Assembly (NCBI GenBank): GCA_963761015.1
Contig: CAVXFL010000015.1
Coordinates: 62,001-126,000 of the forward strand
Length of the DNA stretch: 64,000 nucleotides
Direction of reading: 5' to 3'
DNA from: CAVXFL01 sp963761015
GTDB lineage: Bacteria; Pseudomonadota; Alphaproteobacteria; Acetobacterales; Acetobacteraceae
Shown here in pieces: positions 17,638 to 28,361 of the stretch. Numbering within the stretch: position 1 is the first letter of the stretch; every line of letters begins with the position of its first letter. The notes below the pieces were generated by a model. The model saw nothing but the letters and a program-made list of their open reading frames with translations, had not been told where the DNA came from and searched no databases. The position numbers and the translations under genes were made by a program.

Positions 17638-18499
17638 TCAAGCTGCTGGAAGGTCCAACGAACGCAGCAAAACCTCGGTCAGCTGGCCATCGGCCTCGCG
17701 CAACTCCTCCAGGATGGTGAAATGGTTGCGCCCCGGAGACGGCAGCAACTCGCCGGGCGCACCTTGGCCGGAGCGATGCGCGTGAAGCGCGCGGCCGTTC
17801 AGCACCAGGGCCGGAAGCTCCTCGGTTCCATATGCCACCGTGAACCGCTTTCGGACCGCCGGTCGGCGCAGGGGTGACAGCGTTTCGATCTCCACCGTCG
17901 ACAGCCGCAGTTTTTCGTTCAGGTAGGTGTCCCGCAACGGCATCAGCTCGTAAATCCCCGAAATACCGAGCCCCGCCGCAACAGCTTCGTGCTCGAGCGC
18001 GAGCGCCGCGAGGTGGCCGCCGGCCGACCACCCGGAGACGATCAGCGGCCCGCGAATGCCCCGAGCCGCGCACTCGGCCGCCAGCGTATCGAGCGCGCGG
18101 GCGATTTCGGCCACGATCGCCGATAGGCTCGCTTCGGGCGCCAGCGTATAACCCGGCAACGCGACGGACCAACCGTGCGCGCGCACGCCGTCGCCCAGAC
18201 AGGCGAAGCTCTCCTTGCTGTTCATCTGCCAGTAGCCGCCGTGGATGAACACCAGGCATGGCGCATCCGGGTCCGTGCCAGGAAACAAGTCGAGCCGGTT
18301 CCGCTGCAAGGGGCCGTGACGGCAGGTCGAGAACGGCACCCGGCCGGGCGCGACTGCGGGCCGAGGCAGCCGCGCGCCACGCATGCAGCGTGGCGACCCC
18401 GCTTACCGCGGCCGAGTTGTTGTACGCGGCGTCGCGCTCCAGATGCGACAGGCTCGCCCAATTCTCGAGCACGCCCGGAAAATGCCCTGCCGCAGCCAT
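17638..18499 (-). pseudogene. Alpha/beta hydrolase (kynurenine-formamidase-like), frameshifted
   Basis: The N-terminal part (LENWASLSHLERDAAYNNSA) begins at the ATG at 18499; the catalytic part (CLVFIHGGYWQMNSKESF, nucleophile SGWSAGGHLAAL, late GRNHF) lies in another frame ending at 17638. Removing one base near 18318 turns the junction into LDLPYGPLQRNRLDLF, which reads through smoothly. So one +1 insertion separates the two halves. The family cleaves small esters or formyl-amides. It diverges from a LysR gene by 53 bp, a usual regulator-target arrangement. Confidence 0.7.
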
Positions 18500-18552
18500 T
18501 GCCTCACCCTCGCCAGGACCGTGGGCACGGCTCTTGCATGCCACGGCGATCA
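18500..18552. promoter_or_regulatory. Divergent hydrolase/lysR control region
   Basis: The 53 bp between the start codons of the minus-strand hydrolase and the plus-strand lysR must hold both promoters and any LysR operator. No strong -35/-10 pair is visible. Confidence 0.35.
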
Positions 18553-19546
18553 ATGAGCCTGATCAGCCTCGATATACGCATGCTGCGGTCGCTGATCTCG
18601 GTTGTGGAGACCGGCAGCGTCACCGAAGCGGCGCGCCTGCTCGGCCGCACGCAGCCGGCCATCACGCTGCAGTTGCAGCGGCTGGAAGAGCTCACCGGCC
18701 GGCCGCTTATGAGTTATGACAACCGACGGCTCCTGCTCAGCGAACACGGCACCCTGGTGCTGTCCTACGCGAAGTCGATCGTGCGGCTGCACGACGAACT
18801 GCTGTCCCGCCTGGGCTCGGGCCGTATCGAGGGCCACGTCGTCATTGGCACGCCGGATCTCGTACGCCCGCGGCATTCTGCCGCCGATCTTGAAAATGTT
18901 CCGCCAAGCCTTTCCGCGCATTCAAGTGGAACTGCGCTGTGCGCTCTCCACGCCGCTGGTCGCCCAGGTGAAGCGCGGTGAGGTGGACATCGCGCTGGTC
19001 ACGCGCATGAACGATTTTACCGGCGGGCGCGTCGTTCACCGCGAGCAGCTTGTCTGGATCTCCGCGGCCGGGTCCGAGGCGCACCGGGAAAGCCCGCTGC
19101 CGCTGGCGCTGCTGCCGGCCGGCAACATCCTGCGCGATCACGCGATCGACGTCCTGGAGCGGGCCGGGCGCAACTGGCGCATCGCCTGCATCAGCGAGAG
19201 CGCGAGCGGGCTGCTGGCCGCCGTGCATGCCGACATGGCGGTCACGGTGCTTGGCCGCAGTTCGCTCGCCCCAGGCTTGCGCGAGCTGCACGCCGATGAA
19301 TTGCCGCCACTGCCGGCGGTCGAGTTGCTGCTGCTCAAAAAACCGGGCGAAGCCTCGACCGGCGCGGCGGCGCTGCACGACTGCCTGACGCGCTACCTCA
19401 GCGCCGGCCCCGCGCCGCTCGCAAAGGCGCAGGACGCAACCAAGCCGCGCGCCAAGGCAAAGCCGTCGAACGCAAGGGCATGGACGGATCGACGCGCGCA
19501 TCACCCGCCTACTCCGCCGCCTGCCGCGGGCTCGCGTCCCGAATAG
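18553..19546 (+). pseudogene. LysR-family regulator, frameshifted
   Basis: A LysR-type regulator. The winged-helix domain (RMLRSLISVVETGSVTEAAR, TQPAITLQLQRLEELTGRPL) starts at the ATG at 18553. The effector domain continues in another frame from YARGILPPILKMF. Deleting one base at 18861-18862 gives GTPDLYARGILPP, so a single +1 insertion is the only lesion. The extended Ala/Lys-rich C-terminus runs 38 bp into the convergent molybdoenzyme gene. Likely target: the divergent hydrolase, and perhaps the transport operon. Confidence 0.75.
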
Positions 19547-21906
19547 CCGCCCAGATGCGGTGCGGGCTCGCGGGCATGTCGATGTGCCTGACGCCCAGCA
19601 CCGATAGCGCATCGACGATGGCGTTTGTCACCGCCGCGGGCGATCCGATCGTGCCCACCTCGCCGCACCCCTTGGTACCAAGATCGGTGTGCGCGCAGGG
19701 CGTGCTGTGCGTCTCGACCTGCATCGGCGGAATCATATCGGCGCGCGGCATGCAGTAATCCAGGAACGAGCCGGACAGGAGCTGCCCGCTCGTTTCGTCG
19801 TACACCGCGCTCTCGCACAGCGCCTGGCCGACCCCCTGCACGATGCCGCCATGCAGCTGGCCGCCGACAATCATCGGATTGATGACGGTGCCGACGTCGT
19901 CGACGCCGACATAGGACAGCAGCGCCACCGCGCCGGTGTCCGGGTCGATCTCCACCTCGGCGATGTGTGCGCCGCCCGGATAGGTGAAGTTGACCGGGTC
20001 GTAGAACGCCTGCTCCTCCAGCCCCGGCTCCAAGATCTCCAGCGGGAAATTCGCCGGAACATAGGCGGCGAGGCAGATTTCCTCGAAACTGCGCTCGCGG
20101 TCGGTGCCGGCGATTTTGAAGGCGCCGTTCTCGAACACCACGTCATCGACGCTCGCCTCCAACTGATGCGCGGCGATCTTCCGCCCCTTCAGGATAACCT
20201 TGTCGGTCGCCTTGGACAGCGCGCTGCCGCCCACCACCAGCGAGCGCGAGCCATAAGTGCCCATGCCAAACTGAACGCGGTCGGTGTCGCCGAACACGAT
20301 GTCGATTCGCTCGATAGGAATCCCGATCTTCTCCGACACGATTTGCGCAAACGTCGTTTCGTGTCCCTGCCCGTGCGAGTGCGTGCCCATCAGTACCCGT
20401 GACGTCGCCGGTCGGATGCACGCGCACGGTTGCGCTCTCATACAACCCGCCGCGCGCGCCCATGCTGATCGCGAGCCGCGACGGCGCGAGCCCGCAGGCC
20501 TCGATGTAGGTGCTGATCCCAATGCCGCGATACTTGCCCCGACGCGCCGCCTGATCTCGCCGCGCCGCAAAACCGCTCCAATCGGCGAGTTCCAGGGCGC
20601 GGTCCATGCAGCCCATCGGATCGCCGCTGTCGTACTGCACCAGCACCGGCGTCTGATACGGATACGCTTCCTTCGGGATCATGTTGCGCCGGCGGATTTC
20701 GATGCGGTCCATGCCGAGCGCCGCCGCGCAGACATCGACCAGCCGCTCCACCAGGAACGTGGCCTCCGGCCGTCCGGCGCCGCGATAGGCGTCCACTGGA
20801 ACGGTGTTCGTGAACACGCACTTCACCTCGCAGTAGATCGCGGGCGTGCGATATACGCCGGCCAGCAGCGGGGCGTAGAGGTTGGTCGGGATGTTCGGGC
20901 CGAAGGTCGAGAGATAGCCGCCCATGTTGGCGAGCGTGGAGACGCGCAGGGCCAGGAATTTTCCATCCGTATCCAGCGCCATTTCCGCGTCGGTGACGTG
21001 GTCGCGGGCGTGCGCGTCGGAGACGAAACCCTCGCTGCGTTCGCAGACCCACTTGATCGGGCGCTTCAGGCGGCGCGCCGCCCAGGTCAGCGCCGCTTCC
21101 TCCGCGTAATGGAACTGCTTGACCCCGAACCCGCCGCCCACGTCCGGCGCCACCACGCGCAGCTTGTGCTGCGGAATTTTGAGCACGAAATTGCCCATCA
21201 GCAGGCGCACGACGTGCGGGAACTGCGTCGTGCTCCAGAGCGTGGTCTTGTCGTTGGCGGCGTCGTACTCCGCGACGGCGGCGCGCGGCTCCATCGGATT
21301 GCCGACCAGGCGGTTGTTCACCAGGCTGATGCGCGCGACATGCGCGGCCTGCGCGAATGCGGCGTCAACCGCCGCGCGGTCGCCCATCTCCCAGTCACAG
21401 CAGATATTTCCCGGCGCCTCCTCGAAAATTGCCGGCGCCCCCGGCCGCACCGCCTCGGCCACGTTCACGACGGATGCCAAAATCTCGTATTCGACCGTCA
21501 CCGCCTCGGCGGCCTGCTGCGCCAGCTCCAAGGTTTCGGCGACCACGATCGCGACCGCGTCGCCGACATGGCGCACCTTGCCCTGCGCGAGCGCCGGATG
21601 CACCGGCTCCTTCATCGGCTGGCCGTCCTTGCCGGTGATGCCCCAGCCCACCGGAATGCCGCCCACACCGTCCGCGGCCAGTTCGGCCCCGGTGAGCACC
21701 GCGAGCACGCCAGGAAGGGCGAGCGCCGGCGCCGTATCGATGCCGCGCAAACGGGCGTGCGCGTGCGGCGAGCGCACGAACGCTGCCGCCGCCATGCCCG
21801 GCCGTTTCAGATCGGCGACGTAATTGCCGCGGCCCGTGATGAAGCGCCGGTCTTCTTTGCGCCGGACCGACTGCCCGATTCCGGTGGAAGCGATTACCTG
21901 ATCCAT
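19509..21906 (-). pseudogene. Form II CoxL-like molybdenum hydroxylase large subunit, frameshifted
   Basis: A molybdopterin-binding large subunit of the xanthine oxidase/CO dehydrogenase family, about 798 residues when one frameshift is corrected. The first part runs from ATG 21906 to HPTGDVT, the second from VLMGTHSHGQGHETTF to 19509. Dropping one C from the run at 20396-20398 joins them. The active-site signature is AYRGAGR, as in form II (not the AYxCSFR of true CO dehydrogenase), and the catalytic glutamate is in GCGEVGTIGSP. No FAD or [2Fe-2S] subunit genes are adjacent. It lies 7 bp after the ABC ATPase gene, as last gene of that operon. Confidence 0.8.
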
Positions 21907-21913
21907 CGTCCGA

Positions 21914-23053
<1,140 letters not shown>

Positions 23054-23064
23054 GCGGTTGGCCT

Positions 23065-23904
23065 TCAGGACGATGACGCGGCCGCCCGCCGCCGCTCGAT
23101 CAGTGCGATCGAGCCGAGCGAGACGGCAATCACGAAAAACGACAGCGCGGTGGTGAGCGTGCCGAGCGCGTAGATCGAGGGCGAGGTCACGTTCTGCGTC
23201 ATGCTCCAGATTTCGATCGGCAGCGTGTTGTTGCCGCCAGTCGTTTGCAACGTGCGGGCGAACTCGTCGTAGGACAGCGTGAAGCCGAACAGTGCGACGG
23301 CAATGAACCCGGGCAGCAGGATGGGGACGATCACCAGCCGCAAGGTCTGCCAGGGCATCGCGCCGAGATCGCGCGCGGCTTCTTCGTAGGAGCGGCTGAA
23401 CCGGCCGAGCACCGCGAACATGATCAGCAACCCGAACGGCAGTGTCCAGGAAAGCTGCGCGCCCAGCGCCGAGGTGTACCAGTTGGTCTCCCACCCCAGC
23501 ATCTGGAACATCAGCCCGATGCCGATCCCGAGCACGTAGCCGGGCGCGACCAGGCTGGCGATCACGAGGTAAAACAGCCAGGTCCCGCCGGGGAAGCGCG
23601 TCCGGAACGCCATTCCGGCGGCGAACGCGATCAGCACGGTCAGCGCCATCACCACGAGGGCCAGCGGCAGCGAGCGCGAAATAGCGCCGCGCAAGTCGCC
23701 GGTGTCGCCCTGGTCGAGCAACTGGCGGAACCAATGCAGGCTGACGCCGCGCATCGGAAAACTCAGCCCGCCCTGTGGCCCCTGGAACGACAGCACATAG
23801 ATGCACAGCATCGGGCCATAGAGGAACACGACGTAACCGGCAAACACCGCGGCCAGCGCATAGAACGTCCACGGCCGGCCGCCGGAGGGCGAGGTAATCG
23901 CCAC
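23065..23904 (-). CDS. ABC transporter permease (PotC type)
   Basis: A 279-residue inner-membrane permease with about six helices. The EAA loop that docks the ATPase is EEAARDLGAMPWQTLRLVIV. It pairs with the permease encoded just upstream to form the heterodimeric channel of a spermidine/putrescine-type importer. Three base pairs separate it from the previous gene. Confidence 0.85.
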   Translation of the reverse strand: MAITSPSGGRPWTFYALAAVFAGYVVFLYGPMLCIYVLSFQGPQGGLSFPMRGVSLHWFRQLLDQGDTGDLRGAISRSLPLALVVMALTVLIAFAAGMAFRTRFPGGTWLFYLVIASLVAPGYVLGIGIGLMFQMLGWETNWYTSALGAQLSWTLPFGLLIMFAVLGRFSRSYEEAARDLGAMPWQTLRLVIVPILLPGFIAVALFGFTLSYDEFARTLQTTGGNNTLPIEIWSMTQNVTSPSIYALGTLTTALSFFVIAVSLGSIALIERRRAAASSS

Positions 23905-23907
23905 CGC

Positions 23908-24819
23908 TCAGCCCTCGCCCGCCAACTCGCGCCGCACATCGACGAAGCGCATGATCCCCGCCACCATCGCCGTGAGCATCGCGACCAGAATGACGGCGCT
24001 GGCCGCGGCGTGCGGGTAAAGCAAGGTGGAAATGTCGTCCACCATGGCCGAGACGACGGACGCCGATCCGCCGCCGCTCATCACCCGCACAACATAGAAA
24101 TCACCCATCACCAGGGTCACGACGAACACCGAGCCCAGCACGATGCCGCTCTTGGCCAGCGGGACCACAAGCAGGAACAGCGTTTGCACGCGGGAGGCGC
24201 CGGCGTCCTTGGCGGCTTCCATGAGCGCCGGGTCAATGCGGCTCAGCGCATTGAAGATCGGCACGATCATGAAAATGGTGAACAGATGCACATAGGACAC
24301 CACCACGGCGAAATCGGAATACAGCAGGAACGTCAGCGGCCGGTCAATCAGGCCAGCCGCCATCAGCGCCGCGTTGATCGCGCCCTGTTTGCCGAGCAGC
24401 GGCAGCCAGGAAATCATGCGGATCACGTTGGACGTCCAGAACGGCACGGTGCAGACCAGGAACAGCCCGATCGCGACCAGCCGGTTGCGGACGTGGAAGA
24501 CCAGGAAATACGCCACCGCGAACCCCAGCACCAACGTCACCGCCCAGGTGATCGCCGCGAGCCGGATCATGGTCAGGTAAAGCGTCAGCGTGAGCCGCGA
24601 CCCGAGCACGCTCGCGTAATTCTCCAGCGTGAAGGCGGGAACGACGGCAAAATTGTCGTAGCGGAACACGCTGACCGCCAGCACCGCAAGCAGCGGCGCC
24701 ACGACGAAGAACACCAGCACGGCCGCGAGCGGCGCCGCCATTGCGATTGCCGCCCACGGCCAGGCCCGGGCGCGGCGGGACGCCGTCGCTTCCGCTCGCC
24801 AACTCAGGGTCGCAGACAT
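23908..24819 (-). CDS. ABC transporter permease (PotB type)
   Basis: A 303-residue permease with six helices. Its EAA-like loop is MEAAKDAGASRVQTLFLLVV. It partners with the PotC-type permease at 23065-23904. The start overlaps no other gene, lying 9 bp after the binding protein stop. Confidence 0.85.
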   Translation of the reverse strand: MSATLSWRAEATASRRARAWPWAAIAMAAPLAAVLVFFVVAPLLAVLAVSVFRYDNFAVVPAFTLENYASVLGSRLTLTLYLTMIRLAAITWAVTLVLGFAVAYFLVFHVRNRLVAIGLFLVCTVPFWTSNVIRMISWLPLLGKQGAINAALMAAGLIDRPLTFLLYSDFAVVVSYVHLFTIFMIVPIFNALSRIDPALMEAAKDAGASRVQTLFLLVVPLAKSGIVLGSVFVVTLVMGDFYVVRVMSGGGSASVVSAMVDDISTLLYPHAAASAVILVAMLTAMVAGIMRFVDVRRELAGEG

Positions 24820-24828
24820 CGGCCGCGC

Positions 24829-26163
24829 TCAGGCCGACTTGAACTCGTTCCAGCGCTGGATCATGTACTGGTTCTGCTCCATCACCGTGTTCCAGCAGGA
24901 GATGTTGCTGAACCGCTCGATAAACGAGCCGCCGTCGCGCACCGCGCCGGGCTTGGCGATCGCGGCGCCGTAGGGGTCCTTGATGACCTCGGTGGCCGGC
25001 TTGCCGAGATACCAATAGCCGTATTCGTTGGGCGTCATGAATTTCTCGGCCGTGCTCGGCACCGGGCTGTAGTAGCCGTGCCGCGCGACGAACGCGCCCT
25101 GCCAGCCGGTATAGTACCAGTTCAGGTATTCATAGGCGGCATCGAGCTTCTTGCCGCTCAGGTGGCGCATCAGCCCCATCCCGTTGCACCAGCCGCGATA
25201 GCCCTCGGTGCCGTCCGAACGCTGGTTCACCGGCGCGTAGATGCAGGGAATGCCCTTGGCCAGCACCGCGGTCACCGCCGGCGACCACATCGACTGGATC
25301 ACCACCTCGCCCGACGCCATCAACTCGACCGACTGCTCGAACGTGGTCCAGGTGGCGCGGAACTGGCCCTGGCGCTTCATGGCGATCAGGAGGTCGATGG
25401 TCTTGTCGATCTCCGGACGGGTCATGTTCCCCTTGTTCTTGTATCTGATGTCGCCGCGCGATTCGAACGCGAGCGCCGCGTCCATGATGCCGATATTGGG
25501 CACGTCCAGGATGGCCGCCTTGCCCTTGTAGGCTGGCGCCAGCAACTCCTTCCACTGGCTCACCGGATGGTTGATCAGGTCGGGCCGGTAGCCGATCGAA
25601 TCCGCGTTGTAGACCTGCGGCAGGAACGAGGCCCAGCCGTGCACGCCCTCGACGATCCGCTTGGCGTCACGGCCCGGCATGTACATGGCCTCGTAGGGCG
25701 AGATGCCCTGGCGCGAGACCTTCTTCCCCTTGTACTCGCCCTTGGTGAAGATCGGCAGCATCTCGTCGAACATCTTGATGCGCTTCACCTCGATCCCCTG
25801 GAGGATCCCGCGCGGCACCGCCACCTTGGCCTGCCAGCCTTCGAGATCGGGGATGTCGACGCTGTTCGGCTGGGTGATGAACCGAGTGATCGCGCTCGAG
25901 GTATCGAGGTTCTGCATCACCACCTTGAAGCCGAGATCCTTCGCGGCCTGATCACCGATCGCCTGCACCACCGAATAGGAGACGCCGACGTGCCGCAGCG
26001 TTATGTTCTTGATGTCCTGCGCCCAAATCGTCGGAAACCCCGAGATCGCGCCGGAGCCCAACGCGGCCCCGGCGGCACCCGAAGCGGCCGAGGCGAGAAA
26101 GCCCCGGCGTGTCAGCCTGGGGTCGGATTTGCCGCCGCCTGCATTCGCACTGTCACCGCTCAT
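24829..26163 (-). CDS. Extracellular solute-binding protein with Tat signal (PotD type)
   Basis: A 444-residue periplasmic binding protein, first gene of the operon. The N-terminus has the twin-arginine motif LTRRGFLASAAS followed by an alanine/glycine-rich hydrophobic core and a cleavage site before the mature part (AQDIKNITLRHVG). ATG 26163 is preferred because a GGGGG stretch lies about 6 nt upstream. The family binds spermidine, putrescine or other small organic ligands; the ligand here is unknown, though linkage to a molybdenum hydroxylase suggests an N-heterocycle or similar substrate. Confidence 0.8.
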   Translation of the reverse strand: MSGDSANAGGGKSDPRLTRRGFLASAASGAAGAALGSGAISGFPTIWAQDIKNITLRHVGVSYSVVQAIGDQAAKDLGFKVVMQNLDTSSAITRFITQPNSVDIPDLEGWQAKVAVPRGILQGIEVKRIKMFDEMLPIFTKGEYKGKKVSRQGISPYEAMYMPGRDAKRIVEGVHGWASFLPQVYNADSIGYRPDLINHPVSQWKELLAPAYKGKAAILDVPNIGIMDAALAFESRGDIRYKNKGNMTRPEIDKTIDLLIAMKRQGQFRATWTTFEQSVELMASGEVVIQSMWSPAVTAVLAKGIPCIYAPVNQRSDGTEGYRGWCNGMGLMRHLSGKKLDAAYEYLNWYYTGWQGAFVARHGYYSPVPSTAEKFMTPNEYGYWYLGKPATEVIKDPYGAAIAKPGAVRDGGSFIERFSNISCWNTVMEQNQYMIQRWNEFKSA

Positions 26164-26761
26164 CGCGACCCCCATGCTCGATGGAGCTAACGTTGACTGG
26201 CGCAAACCCGGCATGGCAAATTGGAAATTGTAATAGCGGCGATGATATTGTCTTATCCGCACACAAAGCGCGCAGTTCTCGTGAGCGTTCTGGGCTTTTG
26301 CACACGATGCGGGCAGATTTTTCGGAATTTTACCTGGACCCGAGCCCAGCGACACAAATGTCGGAGATCCTGCGTCCGAGGGCTCAAGAAGGCACTGGCG
26401 CGGTTCGTAGCGATCTATCCATAGAATACAGAGACCACCCAGAGGCCGCGGGCCCAAGGCGCCTGTACCTGTACCAGAACGAAACAAGCCAATATCAGGC
26501 GCTGCAACGCACGCAGGTCGGCTTACCACTGGCGCCGAGGCGTCAGCGCACGATGACGCACGATCAGCCCGGCATGACACAGTCACGTTGTTTGCGCTGA
26601 ACCCGCTGACCGCGCCCGGTCTGATCGGACCAGGCCATTTTCGTGGCCTGCCGTCGGTTCCATTTCCTCGAACTGCTCGAGGTGCCGCGTCTGGCGTCGC
26701 CGGGCGCCACCCTTCTGCTGAACAGCCCGCACGTTCGAGCCGGTCTCAAATCGCTCCAGCC
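26164..26761. other. Intergenic region holding the operon promoter and an IS fossil
   Basis: About 600 bp without an intact gene. The left part must contain the promoter of the ABC/CoxL-like operon. The right part holds a degraded IS630 piece, listed separately. GC content is lower than around it. Confidence 0.5.
26450..26632 (+). mobile_element. IS630 transposase fossil
   Basis: A degraded stretch homologous to part of the intact IS630 transposase at 43776-44858. It still reads QALQRTQVGLPLAPRRQRTM, matching QALERTQLGLPLAPKRPRTM of the intact copy at about 44320-44380, and continues as MTHD, then loses frame. Nothing else of the element is recognisable, so it is an old deletion remnant. Confidence 0.75.
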
Positions 26762-28227
26762 TCACTGCCGGAGACAGATCCGCAGGCTGTCCTCAAAACG
26801 ATTCAGCACCTCGGCGATGTCGGCCTCGCTGTGCACCGCTGATGGGAACAGGGGTTCAAACATGTTCGGATGCACATAGACTCCGGCATCCAGCATCGCG
26901 TGCTCGAGACGGATGTATCTCTCGAAGTCGCCATGCCGCCGCACAGCCCGGTAATCGTCGAGGCGCTCGACATGATCCACTGTCAAAATCATCGAAACCA
27001 ACGCGCCGACCTGCTGCACGCAGTGCGGCACCTGATGAGCCGACAGAACGGTGTCCAGGCCGTCGGCGAGTTGGCGGGATCGTACCTCAAGCTGGTCGTA
27101 AAGCGCGTCGCCCCGCGAAATGATCTCGTCCAACACGGCTTCGGCCGCAGCGAGGACGAGAGCGTTGCCGGAAAACACGCCGCCGTGGAACAGCGTGCCG
27201 GACTCGATCGGCTCGAACAGCGCACGGCTTGCGCCGAATGCTGCTATCGGAACGCCGCCGCCCAACACCTTGGAAACCACGGTGATGTCCGGGGTTACGC
27301 CGAATCGCGCCTGCGCGCCGCCGGCGGCGACCCGCATGCCGGTGATCACTTCGTCAAAGATGAGCAGAATGCCTCGTTGCCGCGTAAGCTCGCGAACCTG
27401 CTTCAGGTAGCCGGGGCGGGGCGCGATGACGCCGCCGTTGCCCATGACCGGCTCCATGATGACGGCCCCGATCTGTCCCGCGTGTCGGTCCAGGCAGTGC
27501 GCCAGCGCGTCGATATCGTTCCACGGGGCCAAGAACACGTCGCGAAACCCATGCATTCCACCGGTGCCCGGCATCGCCGGATCTCCGGGCTCGCGGCCCA
27601 ACGCCTCGATGGGGGCATGATATTTGTGGAACACGGCTTCCGACCAACCGTGGTAATGGCCCTCGAACAACACCAACCCGTTGCGACCGCTTTGATAGCG
27701 CGCCAAGCGGATCGCCGAGGCGATTGCTTCGGTACCTGAATTGGCGAAGCGCATCAGCTCCATCGACGGGAAAAGCTGCTGCAGGCGCTCCGCCACGCGA
27801 AACGTCAGTTCGGTCGGGAAGCCAAGCTGCGAACCGAAATCGGTCAGCTGGGAGACTAGTCGCTTGACCAAAAAGTCCGGCCGGTGCCCGAACAGCAGCG
27901 GTCCGTAGGCCATGTTCAGGTCGATGTAACGATTGCCATCGATGTCGAAGACGTACGGCCCCTCGCCCCGTTCGGCCACGACCGGAAGGTGGTACGGCAA
28001 GACGCGCATCGGTACCTGCTGTCACCACCGGCGACTGAGCGACGCGCCCGGGCCAATGCCTCCGCGCTTTGCGTGCGGCTCGGCGCGGCCGCGACCTGCC
28101 GCTTCGATGGGCCGCTGTCATGAGAGAACTGTGGCCACCTCGGATTCGGCAAGAGGGAGCCACCAACTGATTGCTCAATTTCGGCGCGCATTTCCTGGAC
28201 CTGAATATCTGGAGCTGTCGACATCAT
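26762..28227 (-). pseudogene. HemL-like PLP aminotransferase, 5' frameshift
   Basis: A class III aminotransferase of the glutamate-1-semialdehyde aminomutase family. The main frame (from 28009) begins VLPYHLPVVAERGEGPYVFD and carries the PLP site (IFDEVITGMR and the lysine in VVSKVLGGG). Upstream, a second frame starting at ATG 28227 encodes a typical N-terminus ending ALARARRSVAGGDSR. The two are offset by one base at about 28010-28025. Either the gene is frameshifted or a shorter protein starts at 28009. It diverges from the carrier-condensation gene by about 134 bp, suggesting a shared pathway rather than haem synthesis. Confidence 0.7.
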
Positions 28228-28361
28228 ATCTTAAAATGACGACAGCGCAACCCTAAGCGGTAAAAAATTATCATATTGCCCTTTTTTTGATGCACTTGGC
28301 CGCCGATTCCCGATATGATCCTTGCTACGCCGACAACCCTCCCCCAATATGCCCGGACTCG

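Noticed and set aside
17314..17877. Plus-strand frame of 187 codons in the gap between hydrolases
   Set aside because: No ribosome site or domain, and its second half is antisense to the hydrolase.
19509..21906. True aerobic CO dehydrogenase
   Set aside because: The signature is AYRGAGR (form II), not AYxCSFR, and coxM/coxS are absent.
23245..26190. Very long plus-strand open frame of 981 codons opposite the ABC transporter genes
   Set aside because: It is antisense to clear transporter genes, rich in His/Arg/Gln and has no domain; a GC-driven shadow.
26762..28009. hemL for haem synthesis
   Set aside because: Divergent pairing with NRPS-like genes and sequence differences from canonical HemL favour a secondary-metabolite role, though family membership is real.
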